A stretch of DNA of 64,000 nt from Sphingomonas sp. Leaf32 (GTDB lineage Bacteria; Pseudomonadota; Alphaproteobacteria; Sphingomonadales; Sphingomonadaceae). The notes below the pieces were generated by a model that saw only the letters and a program-made list of their open reading frames with translations, had not been told where the DNA came from and searched no databases. The stretch spans positions 554,163 through 618,162 of the forward strand of contig NZ_LMLA01000007.1 in NCBI RefSeq assembly GCF_001421765.1. The letters run 5' to 3'. Below, piece after piece: positions 34,158 through 44,002 of the stretch (position 1 is its first letter; the number at the start of each line of letters is the position of its first letter). Position numbers and translations under genes: made by a program.

Positions 34158-36508
34158 TGCGATACTCCGGGTGCGTTTGATTCAGGGACAAGGGGTTCGG
34201 GGATCAGCCAGGTCTGCGCGATCTGATGACCGCGCCCGCCGCCGCCGATGCCGGCAGGGCGATGCCATTCGACGGTCAGCGTGCCGTCGGCGGTAAGGTT
34301 GGCGGGAACGACGGTCTCGACCGTTTCGCGGTCGCCTTTCCGCGTGCGGAAATCATGGAGTTCGACGCCGTTGCCGGTCAGGCGCATCGGCAGCGCATAA
34401 TCTTCGCCCGCCCAGCGCGCGATCAGGCGATAGCGGCGGTTTCGCTCCAGCCCGGTATAGCGCAGCCGGACCGGGGTTTCGTACAGCCCCTCGGCATAGC
34501 TCAGATCCGCCATGCGCCAGCCCTGATCGGGCGTGTGGTCTGCCACGCCGTCGATGGCGCTTTCCATTGACTGCGGATCGGTGTCGAAACCGGCCCCACG
34601 CACCAGATGCGGTTCGGCGGTCGGGTCGCCCAGATCGTCGTACAGCGCCATGTCGCGGGCGCGCCACGGATCGCCGATATCGGCCAGGCGGGCGGCGGCG
34701 TCCGGGTGGGGCAGGGCGGCGGCGATGTCGGCCTCGACGGCGGTGCGGTCGTTGAGCTGAATGTCGGCGCGGTCGAGATTCGCGCCGCGTTCCCAGTTCG
34801 ATGCGCCGTGACGCGGCACCGACAATTGCATCCGCGCACGATCCCATAGCCGGTCGGCGATGGCGGTCAGGTCGGCACGCAGCGGCGCGACGATCGCCGG
34901 TTCGGGGCGGGCATAGGCGAAGCGCGCGGCGACGGTGGCGGCCTCCGCGCCGATCGCCGGAGCCTGGCGCAGCGTGTAGAGCGCCTCGCCCTGCGCTGCC
35001 TTCGCCGCGATCAGGCGGTGGCGGACCAGCGCGTCATAGGTCGCGCGGTAGCGATACAGGTCGATCCGCCAGTCGGCCCAGCGCGCCGGGCGGATGCCGT
35101 TCACCAGCGCCAGCGTCGCATCGATTCCGGCATTGGCCGACGGATCGCCGCGCCAGTTGCCTTCCAATGCCTGCGGCACGGCGCCGAAGGCGCGGTCGCC
35201 GACGAACATCCGGGCATAGTCGTCGGCGACCTCCGCGGGTGACGTGGCCGGGTTCCAGCCGAGGCGAAACCACTGGGTCACGTTCCAGTCGTCATTGACC
35301 CCCTCGCTATAGGTAACGAACCCGCGTGTGCCGGGTGCCAGATAAGCGAAGATGCGAGCGGTGGCGGCGGGGCGCGGGTTCACCGGCTCGCGCCCCTGCG
35401 TCAGCGCGAAGGCCGGGTGCCAGTCGGGGATCGGGAATTGCGCGTGCATCGTGTGCGCGGTGTCGGGATAGGTTTCGAGTGGGTACCGCGCGGGCGTGCG
35501 GCGGCGATGCTCGGCGATGCTGTCGCGCGTCTGCGGCCCGACGAAAATCGCGGTCAGCCAGCGCGGGTTCTTCGCCAGTTGCGCATGGAAGGCGTCGAGG
35601 CCGGCGGCATCGAACCCCTGGGTCGACAACAGGACTTCGGCGCGCGGGAAACGCCGACGCAGCGCTCCGGCGACACGCTCGGCGACCGGGAACAGCCGGT
35701 CGGGCGCGGTATGGCCCGGATCGCCGCCGGGAATGTAGAGCGCGTCGAGCGCCGGGAGCTTTGCGGCAAGGGTAGTGAAGTCGGTGACTTCGGCCTGCGC
35801 GCTGCCGGGCTTCGCGTAATCGCGCAGCAGCGGGTAGAAGAGCGCGACGTCCAGCCCCAGCCGATGCGTGGCGGCGGCCACCGCGATCAGCGTCTCGGTC
35901 GCGGGCAGCGGCGAGATCGGTGAGGTGGCGGCATCGTCGGAGACGGGCGCGACGAACTGGATGCGGTTGCCGCCCAGCAGCGCGAAATCCTCGATCCGCC
36001 GCGTGAGCATGGCGACGGTCCATGCGTCATAGCTGTTGTTCTTTGCGCGGTAGCCGATCTGCGTGCCGCGCACCGCCATCGCCGGGGCTTCGGCGACATG
36101 GGTGGGGGCGGTGAGGGTGAGATTGTCGAGGTGGCGCAGCAGCCAGCCGGCGGCGAACAGGTGTGCGCGGGTCGTCGCGGCGCGGATGTTGATGACGCGG
36201 GCGGTCGTGTCGATGGCGAAGGCTTCGGGTGCCATGGGGGCGGGGGTGAAGCGGATCACCACCCTTGCCCCCCCGTCATTCCGGCGAAGGCCGGAATTCA
36301 TTGTGTCGGGGGTTCTCGGCTCTTTCGCTGCCTTCTCCCCATCCGTGGATCCCGGCGTTCGCCGGGATGACGGGGAGGCACAGACCGCGCCCCGCTCCGC
36401 CAGCCGCTCGCGCAGCACCTGCGCCGCCGGGTCAGTCCCGACGACGCACGCCGCATCCAGCGGCACCACGACCGGCGCGGCGGTGGCGAGGAGCGCGGCG
36501 AGGATCAC
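34154..36508 (-). CDS. Unassigned glycosidase-like protein with an in-frame repeat insertion
   Basis: A 784-residue exported protein (short leader ILAALLATAAPVVV). After an N-terminal domain of the alpha/beta type seen before GH20/GH67/GH84-like barrels comes AMAVRGTQIGYRAKNNSYDAWT, then IEDFALLGGNRIQFVAPVSDD and ALYIPGGDPGHT, which look like the first strands of a TIM barrel; WVTYSEG-like and dense Trp/Asp segments follow (FVTYSEGVNDDWNVTQW). A C-terminal beta domain ends the protein. I do not recognise an assigned GH family; relation to alpha-glucuronidase-like or hexosaminidase-like barrels is possible. Residues 46-79 are encoded by a REP element and interrupt the N-terminal domain. Both ends overlap neighbours by 4 bp. 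An activity missing from the locus, such as alpha-1,3 or alpha-1,6 mannose removal, is one guess. Confidence 0.6.
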   Translation of the reverse strand: MILAALLATAAPVVVPLDAACVVGTDPAAQVLRERLAERGAVCASPSSRRTPGSTDGEKAAKEPRTPDTMNSGLRRNDGGARVVIRFTPAPMAPEAFAIDTTARVINIRAATTRAHLFAAGWLLRHLDNLTLTAPTHVAEAPAMAVRGTQIGYRAKNNSYDAWTVAMLTRRIEDFALLGGNRIQFVAPVSDDAATSPISPLPATETLIAVAAATHRLGLDVALFYPLLRDYAKPGSAQAEVTDFTTLAAKLPALDALYIPGGDPGHTAPDRLFPVAERVAGALRRRFPRAEVLLSTQGFDAAGLDAFHAQLAKNPRWLTAIFVGPQTRDSIAEHRRRTPARYPLETYPDTAHTMHAQFPIPDWHPAFALTQGREPVNPRPAATARIFAYLAPGTRGFVTYSEGVNDDWNVTQWFRLGWNPATSPAEVADDYARMFVGDRAFGAVPQALEGNWRGDPSANAGIDATLALVNGIRPARWADWRIDLYRYRATYDALVRHRLIAAKAAQGEALYTLRQAPAIGAEAATVAARFAYARPEPAIVAPLRADLTAIADRLWDRARMQLSVPRHGASNWERGANLDRADIQLNDRTAVEADIAAALPHPDAAARLADIGDPWRARDMALYDDLGDPTAEPHLVRGAGFDTDPQSMESAIDGVADHTPDQGWRMADLSYAEGLYETPVRLRYTGLERNRRYRLIARWAGEDYALPMRLTGNGVELHDFRTRKGDRETVETVVPANLTADGTLTVEWHRPAGIGGGGRGHQIAQTWLIPEPLVPESNAPGVSQ
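36275..36371. repeat. Paired REP-like palindromes, copy 2, inside a coding sequence
   Basis: GTCATTCCGGCGAAGGCCGGAATTC and GGATCCCGGCGTTCGCCGGGATGAC flank a spacer nearly identical in plan to copy 1 at 9075-9170. This copy lies within the unassigned glycosidase-like gene and is read through in frame, giving a Ser/Arg/Pro/Gly-rich insert that starts SSRRTPGSTDG and ends GLRRNDGG. Confidence 0.9.
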
Positions 36509-38799
36509 TTGCTCCCCGGCCGATCCTCACGGGCGCGCCCGAACGCCTTGTTCGGGGTCGCCGACATCTCGAACACCAGCCGCCCGCCCTTGACCAGATC
36601 GGCGTGCGCGATCCAGCTCCTGGTCCACGGACGCCCGTTCCACGTGACGCTGCGGACATAGGGACGGTCGGGCGCATTGCCACGCGCCTCGACCACCAGC
36701 CGTCTGCCCCCACCGACCTGCACGGTCGCGCGGTCGAACAACGGGCTGCCCAGCACATAGGTCGCGCTGACCGGATCGACCGGGTAGAAGCCGAGCGCCG
36801 AGAGCAGATACCATGCGCTCATCTGCCCGCAATCGTCGTTGCCGATGATGCCGTCGGGGCGGTCGTGGTACATCTCGGTCAGCAGCCGGCGGACCATCGC
36901 CTGCGTCTTGTACGGCGCGCCGCAATAGGCGTAGAGATAGGCGACGTGGTGGCTCGGTTCGTTGCCATGTGCGTACTGGCCGACCAGCCCGGAAATATCC
37001 GGCGGCGCGTCGGCGGGCAGTTCGGACGACGCGTTGAACAGCCCGTCCAGCTTCGCCTCGAACGCGGCATCGCCGCCCATCGCCGCGATCAGGCCGTGAA
37101 CGTCGTGCTGGTTCAGGAACGTCGCCTGCCAGCCATTGCTCTCGGTAAAGTCGCGCCACTTCTTCGAATGGCCCAGCGCATTGGGGGCATAGGGTTCGGC
37201 CCAGCTGCCATCCGCCATCCGCCCGCGCGCGAAGCCGATCCGCGCGTCGAACACGTTGCGCCAGTTGCCCGACCGCTTGCGAAGGCGCGCGGCACCGGCG
37301 GCATCACTCGCCGCATCGGCGATGAACGCGCCGGCATAATCGTCGTAAGCAAACTCCAGCGTCTTCGACACGCTTTCGAAGATGCGGTCGGCCGGCGCAT
37401 AGCCCAGTTCGTCATAGGCCCGCACGCCGATGCTGTTGTCGAGATTGGGCGTGGTCCAGTCGAACGAGCGTTTCTTCACGCCCCCCCACGCGGCGGCATA
37501 GTCGGCGACGACCCCTTTCGCACGCGCCTCTGCCATGACGGGCACGGCGTGCCAGCCGATCATGCAGCCGGTCTCCACCCCCTGCAGCGGCCAGACGGGC
37601 GGGCCGAACGGGCTTTGCTGCGTCTGGCGGATCAGGTCGCGGACGAATTCCTGCGTCCGGGCCGGGCGGATCAGCGTCTGCAAGGGGTGGAAGGCGCGGT
37701 AAGTGTCCCACAGCGAATAGGCGCTGTACGCCGCCTCGCCGCGCGGAACGGTATGCGTCCGGCGGTCCAGCCCGACATAGCGGCCATCGACGTCGGAAAA
37801 CAGCGTCGGCCCGATCGAGGCGTGGTAGAGCGCGGAGGCTGCGACGGTGCGCTGCGGTTCGGTGCCCCCTTCGAAGCGGATCAGATCCAATTCGCGCGCC
37901 CATGCGGCGCGCGCCGACCGGGCATAGCGGTCGAAGTCCCAATGCTTCGCTTCGGCGGTCAGGTTCGCTTTTGCGCCTGCAAGGTCGACCGCCGAGATGC
38001 CGGTGCGGATGACGATCGGCGCGGCGCCGGCATCGTCGTAGTGCAGCACCGCCTTCACGCGCTTGGCCGTAACGCCCTTCGCACCCGCTGGCGTATCGCC
38101 ATCGCCGAAGAACTCGACCCGGTCGGGCTTGCGCGAGAGCTGCATCGCGAAGAAGATCCGCCGCCCCTTGGCCCAGCGGAACACGCGGCGGGTGCCGGTC
38201 AGCGTGCCATCGGCCTCCAGCGTCAGCGCGGCGTCGTCGATATAGGGCGACTGGTTCGGCCCCTCCATCACCAGATGCGACAGGTCGATCAGGATATGGC
38301 CCGGCCCGGCGGGGAAGCGATGCCGCTGGATGCCGGTGCGGTCGGTGACGGTCAGTTCGGCGCGGACGCCGCTTTCGAGGGTGACGGCGTAGTAGCCCGG
38401 CTCGGCGACCTCTTGCGCGAACCGCTGGCGATAGCCCTTGTCCGGGTCGTCGAGCGGGCCGCCGTCGAGCAGTACCGGCCCACGGGTGGGCACCACCAGC
38501 ACGTCGAGCATGTCGCCGATGCCGGTGCCGGACAGGTGCGTGTGGCTGAAGCCGAGGATCGAGCTGTCGCTCTTGTGATAGCCCGAACAGGTCGCCCAGC
38601 GCGCGGTGTCGGTGTCGGGGGAGAGCTGGACCATCCCGAACGGCATGGTCGCGCCGGGGAAGGTGTGGCCATCGCCGCCGGTGCCGATGAACAGGTCGGG
38701 TCGGGCCGGGGCGGTGCCGGCTGCACCGACCGGGAGCGCATCGATCAGCGCCAGCGCGGCGGTACCGCCCAGCAGGCTGCGTCGCGAAAGGCGGATCAT
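36505..38799 (-). CDS. GH92 exo-alpha-mannosidase
   Basis: A 764-residue exported enzyme with a Tat-like leader (SRRSLLGGTAALALIDALPVG). GH92 landmarks: FIGTGGDGHTFPGATMPFGMVQLSPDT at the start of the mature protein, the galactose-mutarotase-like N-domain (SGYHKSDSSILGFSHTHLSGTG), and the catalytic-base region GNDDCGQMSAW with Asp655/Asp656. Family members are calcium-dependent inverting alpha-mannosidases, mainly alpha-1,2 and also alpha-1,3, acting on N-glycans. It is the fourth gene of the operon with 4-bp overlaps at both ends. Confidence 0.95.
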   Translation of the reverse strand: MIRLSRRSLLGGTAALALIDALPVGAAGTAPARPDLFIGTGGDGHTFPGATMPFGMVQLSPDTDTARWATCSGYHKSDSSILGFSHTHLSGTGIGDMLDVLVVPTRGPVLLDGGPLDDPDKGYRQRFAQEVAEPGYYAVTLESGVRAELTVTDRTGIQRHRFPAGPGHILIDLSHLVMEGPNQSPYIDDAALTLEADGTLTGTRRVFRWAKGRRIFFAMQLSRKPDRVEFFGDGDTPAGAKGVTAKRVKAVLHYDDAGAAPIVIRTGISAVDLAGAKANLTAEAKHWDFDRYARSARAAWARELDLIRFEGGTEPQRTVAASALYHASIGPTLFSDVDGRYVGLDRRTHTVPRGEAAYSAYSLWDTYRAFHPLQTLIRPARTQEFVRDLIRQTQQSPFGPPVWPLQGVETGCMIGWHAVPVMAEARAKGVVADYAAAWGGVKKRSFDWTTPNLDNSIGVRAYDELGYAPADRIFESVSKTLEFAYDDYAGAFIADAASDAAGAARLRKRSGNWRNVFDARIGFARGRMADGSWAEPYAPNALGHSKKWRDFTESNGWQATFLNQHDVHGLIAAMGGDAAFEAKLDGLFNASSELPADAPPDISGLVGQYAHGNEPSHHVAYLYAYCGAPYKTQAMVRRLLTEMYHDRPDGIIGNDDCGQMSAWYLLSALGFYPVDPVSATYVLGSPLFDRATVQVGGGRRLVVEARGNAPDRPYVRSVTWNGRPWTRSWIAHADLVKGGRLVFEMSATPNKAFGRAREDRPGSK

Positions 38800-41393
38800 T
38801 TCGGCAACTCCTGCGTGCCCGTCATGGTGAAGGCGATCTCCTGGCCCGGCGTATCGCCCGGCTGGCCGCCGCCGATGAACAGGCGATAGCTGCCCGGCCG
38901 CACCGCGCGGGTACCGTCGAGCGCTACGGTGCTAATCAGGCGCGGGTCGAGGGTGAAGGTCAGGGTCCTTGCCTGTCCGGGCTTCAGCGCGACCCGCTGG
39001 AACCCGACGAGGCTGTGGCGCAGAACGGGATCGTTCCACGCGCCGATCCTGTTGAGTTCGGCTGGCGCAATCAGATAGGCCTGTGCCACTTCCTCACCGA
39101 CGCGCTTGCCGGTGTTGGTGACACGTGCGGTGACGGTAAGCGGCTGCCCGGCGGTCAGCGTCGCGGGAGCCTTCGCGTCCGCATAGGCGTAGCTGGTGTA
39201 GCTTAGCCCATGACCGAAGCCCCACAGCGGGGTCCCGTCGAAATAGCGATAGGTCCGCCCCTTCATATTGTAGTCGACGAAGGCGGGCAGGTCGCTGGTC
39301 TTCGCATAGAAGGTCACCGGCAGGCGGCCGGACGGGTTGGTCGTGCCGTCGAGCAGGTCGGCGATGGCGGTCCCGCCGACTTCACCCGGATACCAGCCGG
39401 CGACGATCGCGTCGGCATGGGCCTTGGCCCATTCCATCGCAACAGCGCTGCCCGACAGCAGCACGACGACCAGCGGCTTGCCCGTGGCCTTCACCGCCTC
39501 CAGCAATCGCTGCTGCGCGGCCGGCAGCGCGATGTCGGTGCGGTCGCCGCCCGAAAAGCCGGCGACTTCGAGGCGCAGCGCCTCACCCTCGACCGCCGGT
39601 GACAGGCCGACGAACGCGACCACGGCATCGGCCCCCTGCGCGGCGGCCACTGCCTGCGCACGTTGCGGATCGGCGGGGGCGATCCAAGTCAGGCGGATGC
39701 TGTCGTCGGTGCTGGCATGGGTCAGGTCGAGGCGGAACGGCTTCGGTGCCGTGTCAGCGAAGTCGAGAACCGCCTCCATCCGTTCCGACTTGCTGTCGTT
39801 CGCCGCCCCTTCGACCGCAGCGGCCGTGCCGGTGGCGCTCAACACGTCCTTGCCATCGACCCACAGCTTCACCGCGTCACGGCCCGAACATTTGTCCCAG
39901 CAGCGGTTGATGTCGATGCGCAGCGTATAGCGGCCGGGTCCCGGCGGGGTCAGCGTGCCGGTCCAGCGCACGCCGTAGCGGTTCACCGGCAGGTTGGTGG
40001 TGGGGCTGGTGCGTGCCCAGTTGAAATCGATCGTGCGGTCGGTGCGGGTCAGCACCGGCGCGCCGGTCATCGCCGGATCGGCGAAGAACTCCGCCTTCAG
40101 TCCCACGCCGAACGCGGTCTGGGGCACGGGGAGCGGCACGCCGTCGGCCAGCGTCGCGCCTTGCGCGTAGCGGACGGCGAAGCGGTCGGTCAGGCCGTTC
40201 AGCGGCGTTACCGGATCGGCCGAGGTGCCGTTGTAATTGGCCTCCAGCACGTCGAGGCTGTCGGCATTGGGGCCGACGACCGCGATCCGGGCGCCGCGCT
40301 TCAGCGGCAGGACGCCGTTGTTCTGGAGCAGCACCAGCGACTTGGCGGCCGCCTCCAGCGCGAGCGCGCGGTTGGCCGGGGTGTGGAGCGCGCTGGCGGG
40401 AATCGAATCCCAGCGGCTCTTCGCCCCGAACGCATCGCCCAGCCGCTTGCGCGCCTCGAACGTGCGGGTGAGGGCCTGATCGACCACTGCCTGCGTCGTC
40501 AGCCCGCGTTCCAGCGCCCGGGGCAATGCGGCGTAGGCAGAGCCGCAATTCAGATCCATGCCGGCATTGATCGCGGCGGCCGACCCGGCGGCATTGTCGA
40601 GGGCGTAGCGCTGATAATGGGCGATATTGCCGATCGCGTCGCAGTCCGACACGACCAGCCCGTTCCAGCCCCAGTCGCGCCGCAACCGCTGGTTGAACAG
40701 CCAGTCGGCGGCGCAGACCGGCACGCCATGGATGCCGTTATAGGCGCACATCACCGACTGCGCCTTGCCTTCCGTCAGCGCGCGGCGGAAAGCGGGCAGG
40801 TATGTCGCTTCCATGTCATAGGGCGCGGTCTGCACGCTGAACGCATCGCGGCCTGCCTCCGGCCCGCTATGCGCCACCAGATGCTTGGGCGTGGCGATGA
40901 CGCGCGGTTGCAGCGGGTCCGGCCCTTGCAGCCCCCGGACATAGCCGACCGCCAGCGCACCGGTCAGCACCGGGTCCTCGCCATAGGTTTCCATGCCCCG
41001 GCCCCAGCGGGGATCGCGGAAGATGTTGATGTTGGGCGACCAGATGGTCAGCCCCTCATACCGCCGCCGGTTCTTGCCCGGCAGCGCATTGTACTTGGCG
41101 CGCGCCTCGGTCGACACGACGGTGCCGATCCGCTCCATCAGCGGCGCGTCCCACGTCGCCGCAAGGCCGATCGCCTGCGGAAAGACGGTGGCGACGCCGT
41201 TGCGGGCGAGACCGTGCAGCGCCTCGTTCCAATAGTCATAGGAGGGTAGGACATCGCCCTGCGCCGGCGCGGTGCTCTGCAGCTGCGCCGCCTTTTCCGC
41301 AGGCGTCATCGCCGCGATGGTCGCGGCGATCTGCGGGTCCGGCCGAACATCGGACTGGCCGGCACCGGCGAGCAGGGCGAGGAGAATGCTCAC
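38796..41393 (-). CDS. GH3 enzyme of the beta-xylosidase-like clade with PA14 domain
   Basis: An 865-residue GH3 enzyme. The start is a GTG overlapping the mannosidase stop (GTGA); it gives a very short hydrophobic leader (SILLALLAGAGQS). The N-domain has YDYWNEALHGLARNG and TVFPQAIGLAATWD, and the nucleophile Asp250 sits in VVSDCDAIGN; these forms are typical of the plant BXL-type beta-xylosidase branch rather than of ordinary beta-glucosidases. A PA14 domain (LKAEFFADPAMTGAP to KLWVDGKDVLSATG) is inserted before the second catalytic domain, and a fibronectin III-like domain closes the protein. In an N-glycan locus, removal of the plant-specific core beta-1,2-xylose is the most attractive role, but this is an inference. 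Confidence 0.85.
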   Translation of the reverse strand: MSILLALLAGAGQSDVRPDPQIAATIAAMTPAEKAAQLQSTAPAQGDVLPSYDYWNEALHGLARNGVATVFPQAIGLAATWDAPLMERIGTVVSTEARAKYNALPGKNRRRYEGLTIWSPNINIFRDPRWGRGMETYGEDPVLTGALAVGYVRGLQGPDPLQPRVIATPKHLVAHSGPEAGRDAFSVQTAPYDMEATYLPAFRRALTEGKAQSVMCAYNGIHGVPVCAADWLFNQRLRRDWGWNGLVVSDCDAIGNIAHYQRYALDNAAGSAAAINAGMDLNCGSAYAALPRALERGLTTQAVVDQALTRTFEARKRLGDAFGAKSRWDSIPASALHTPANRALALEAAAKSLVLLQNNGVLPLKRGARIAVVGPNADSLDVLEANYNGTSADPVTPLNGLTDRFAVRYAQGATLADGVPLPVPQTAFGVGLKAEFFADPAMTGAPVLTRTDRTIDFNWARTSPTTNLPVNRYGVRWTGTLTPPGPGRYTLRIDINRCWDKCSGRDAVKLWVDGKDVLSATGTAAAVEGAANDSKSERMEAVLDFADTAPKPFRLDLTHASTDDSIRLTWIAPADPQRAQAVAAAQGADAVVAFVGLSPAVEGEALRLEVAGFSGGDRTDIALPAAQQRLLEAVKATGKPLVVVLLSGSAVAMEWAKAHADAIVAGWYPGEVGGTAIADLLDGTTNPSGRLPVTFYAKTSDLPAFVDYNMKGRTYRYFDGTPLWGFGHGLSYTSYAYADAKAPATLTAGQPLTVTARVTNTGKRVGEEVAQAYLIAPAELNRIGAWNDPVLRHSLVGFQRVALKPGQARTLTFTLDPRLISTVALDGTRAVRPGSYRLFIGGGQPGDTPGQEIAFTMTGTQELPK

Positions 41394-44002
41394 TTGGCCG
41401 CCCCCAGCGTCTGGAGGCGCAGCGCCTTCTTGAGCGCCCCCAGCGACGCCTTGCCCTCGATCGTCACCGTCACGCTTTCGCCCGGCAGCAGGTCGAGGAA
41501 ATTGTCCGATGCCTGCACGTCGAGCGTACCGAACCCGATCCACAGCGCGCGGGCGAGGCGGGTGGCGGTGACGGTGAGCGCGGGCTTGCCGTCGACGGTC
41601 GACCAGCGGGTAGTGAGGCCCGGATCGGGCAGCGTCATCACCTTTTCCGGCAGCGCCGTGACCAGCGCGCGCGATACGACCGCGCCGTCGACCAGCAGTT
41701 CGACGACCGTCACGCTGCGCTTCGGAGCGGCGCCCTTGAACAGATCGGCATCGGTCATCGTCGCGACCCTGGTCGCCGACAGCGCGGGCAGTTGGATCGC
41801 CGCTTCATGCGCCATCGTCACCTTGCCATCGACGTCCATCGTCCGCATCCGCCAGCGCGCCGTCACCGGGACCGTCCGATCGGAGATCAGCGTGATGTCG
41901 GTGGGGCCTTCCGCCTTGCGCGCCGCCGAGACGGCGAGCGGGGCATAGAAGCGCCGCGCGGCGAAGTGCAGCGCCTTCCACCGGCCATAATAGTCGATGC
42001 TCGACCATGACGCGCCGGGCCACACATCGTTCAGCTGCCAGTAGAGCGAGCCGCTGGTCACCGGGCGGCAGGCGCGGTGGTGGAGCGCGCCGAGCTGGAT
42101 GCCGTCGGCCTGCATCACCTGGCTGAGATACACGAAGTCGGCGAAGTCGCGGGGTTCGCGATAGCGCATCCGGATATAGTCGAGCAGGCGACCCTGACCC
42201 TCGCCCTTCAGGAACTTCTGGTGCGCCTTCATCACCGGCGATTCGATGCCGTAGTCGGCCGGTTTCGCGAACTTCGCGATGGTCGCCATGTCGGGCATCG
42301 CCTGCAGCCCATATTCGGACATGAAGCGCGGGCAGCTGTCGAGATAGGCCGTGGCCGGCTTCTTGCCGCCCCACACGTCCCAATAATGGCGGTCGCCATT
42401 GGCGTCCTGATCGGGCTTGCCCTCGTAATTGGCGCTGGGGCTGCCGGGCCAATAGGGGACGTCGGCATCGCGCCGCTCGGCGGCATCGCGTAGCACGCGA
42501 TCGAACAGGATCGCCATGCCGGTGCCGACCCGTTCCTGTTCGTCCGCACCAACGCGCTTCTTGAAGGCGGTCCGGTCGCTCCAGCCCTCCCAGCCCGACA
42601 GGACTTCGTTATTGCCCGACCACAGCACGATCGAGGGGTGCGCCTGCACCCGGTCGACCTGTTCCTCCGCCTCGATCTTTACCGATCCCCGATAGTCGGG
42701 GTCGTACGGGGTGATCGCGCCGCCGAACATGAAGTCGGACCAGATCATCAGGCCCAGCTTGTCGGCGGTGTCGAAGAAGCTGTCGGGCAGATACATGCCG
42801 CCGCCCCAGATGCGCAGCATGTTCATGTTCGCGCGCGTAGCGTCGCCCATGATCTTGGCCATATATGCGTCGGTAACGCGCGGGCCGAAGCTGTCGAACG
42901 GGATCAGGTTCGCGCCCTTGGCGAAGACCGGAATACCGTTGATCCGGAACAACATGCCGCGCCCGATCGCATCCTTCTCGCGGACCAGCTCGACGGTGCG
43001 GATGCCGGTCGAGCGCTGCTGGCGGTCGACGACCTCCCCGTCCAGCCGGGTTTCGGTGGCGACGGTGTAGAGCGGCTGCGCGCCATAGCCGGCGGGATAC
43101 CACAGCTTCGGATGGGCGATGGCAAGCGGCACGCTCACCCGGTTCTCACCCGCCGTGACCGCGACGGTGCGGGTAGCGCGGACTTGGCCGCCGTCGGGCG
43201 CGGTGACGATCGCATCGACCTGCACGGTCGCGTCGCGATCGGCGATCAGCGTCACGTCGGCGGAGAGGCGCGCCTCGGCCGGGGTCACCGCCTCCTGCTG
43301 GACGCGTAAGCTGTCGATTCGGACATCGTCCCACGCGTCGACCTTGACCGCGCCATTGGGGCCGACATTGATGATGCGGGGACCCCAGTCCCAGCCATAA
43401 TGATATTTGGGCTTGCGGATATAGGGCGAGGTCTGCCGCGCCTCCGGCTCGTCGCCCGCCGTCGAATCATATTCGCCGGGCAACGGGTTGGCGATCTTCG
43501 CGACCATCGGCTTCAGCACGCCCAGCGGCGATTTGAACGCGATGCGGATCTCGTTCGCGCCGGCCTTCAGCAGCGGCCTGGCATCCGCCCGCCAGCGGCG
43601 ATGCGCATTGTCGGCGCTGAGCAGCCTCGTGCCGTTCACGAACACCTCGGCAAAGGTGTCCAGCCCATCGAACACCAGGTCGACATGCCCGCGCGCCAGC
43701 AGCAGCGGCGATGCGTTCAGCACCCCGCGATATTCCCAGTCGCTGCGCCCGACCCACTGGATCGTCGCCTCGTTCAGCCCCGTGAACGGATCGGGCGTGA
43801 CCTTTGCCGCGATCAGGTCGGTCTGGACATAGCCCGGCACCCGGGCAGGCAGCCATCGGGCAGCCTTCGGATGCTCCTTCGCCGCGGTGTCACCAGGGGC
43901 GAGGCGCACCTGCCACCCCTTGTCGAGCGTCACCGTCTCGCGCGGGGCCGCCCACAGCGCGGCGGGGGCGGCGGCGAGCAGCAGGAACAGGGCAGGCTTC
44001 AC
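41390..44002 (-). CDS. GH2 beta-mannosidase
   Basis: An 870-residue exported enzyme starting at a GTG inside the GH20 stop (GTGA), with leader ALFLLLAAAPAALWA. The form of the sugar-binding domain (ARVPGYVQTDLI, IQWVGRSDWEYRG, DTFAEVFVNGT) and WDWGPRIINVGP are typical of the mannosidase branch of GH2. Predicted acid/base is Glu466 (WSGNNEV) and nucleophile Glu563 (FMSEYGLQA). Such enzymes hydrolyse the terminal beta-1,4 mannose, which in N-glycans is the single core mannose, exposing GlcNAc2. It is the second gene in the operon. Confidence 0.93.
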   Translation of the reverse strand: MKPALFLLLAAAPAALWAAPRETVTLDKGWQVRLAPGDTAAKEHPKAARWLPARVPGYVQTDLIAAKVTPDPFTGLNEATIQWVGRSDWEYRGVLNASPLLLARGHVDLVFDGLDTFAEVFVNGTRLLSADNAHRRWRADARPLLKAGANEIRIAFKSPLGVLKPMVAKIANPLPGEYDSTAGDEPEARQTSPYIRKPKYHYGWDWGPRIINVGPNGAVKVDAWDDVRIDSLRVQQEAVTPAEARLSADVTLIADRDATVQVDAIVTAPDGGQVRATRTVAVTAGENRVSVPLAIAHPKLWYPAGYGAQPLYTVATETRLDGEVVDRQQRSTGIRTVELVREKDAIGRGMLFRINGIPVFAKGANLIPFDSFGPRVTDAYMAKIMGDATRANMNMLRIWGGGMYLPDSFFDTADKLGLMIWSDFMFGGAITPYDPDYRGSVKIEAEEQVDRVQAHPSIVLWSGNNEVLSGWEGWSDRTAFKKRVGADEQERVGTGMAILFDRVLRDAAERRDADVPYWPGSPSANYEGKPDQDANGDRHYWDVWGGKKPATAYLDSCPRFMSEYGLQAMPDMATIAKFAKPADYGIESPVMKAHQKFLKGEGQGRLLDYIRMRYREPRDFADFVYLSQVMQADGIQLGALHHRACRPVTSGSLYWQLNDVWPGASWSSIDYYGRWKALHFAARRFYAPLAVSAARKAEGPTDITLISDRTVPVTARWRMRTMDVDGKVTMAHEAAIQLPALSATRVATMTDADLFKGAAPKRSVTVVELLVDGAVVSRALVTALPEKVMTLPDPGLTTRWSTVDGKPALTVTATRLARALWIGFGTLDVQASDNFLDLLPGESVTVTIEGKASLGALKKALRLQTLGAAK

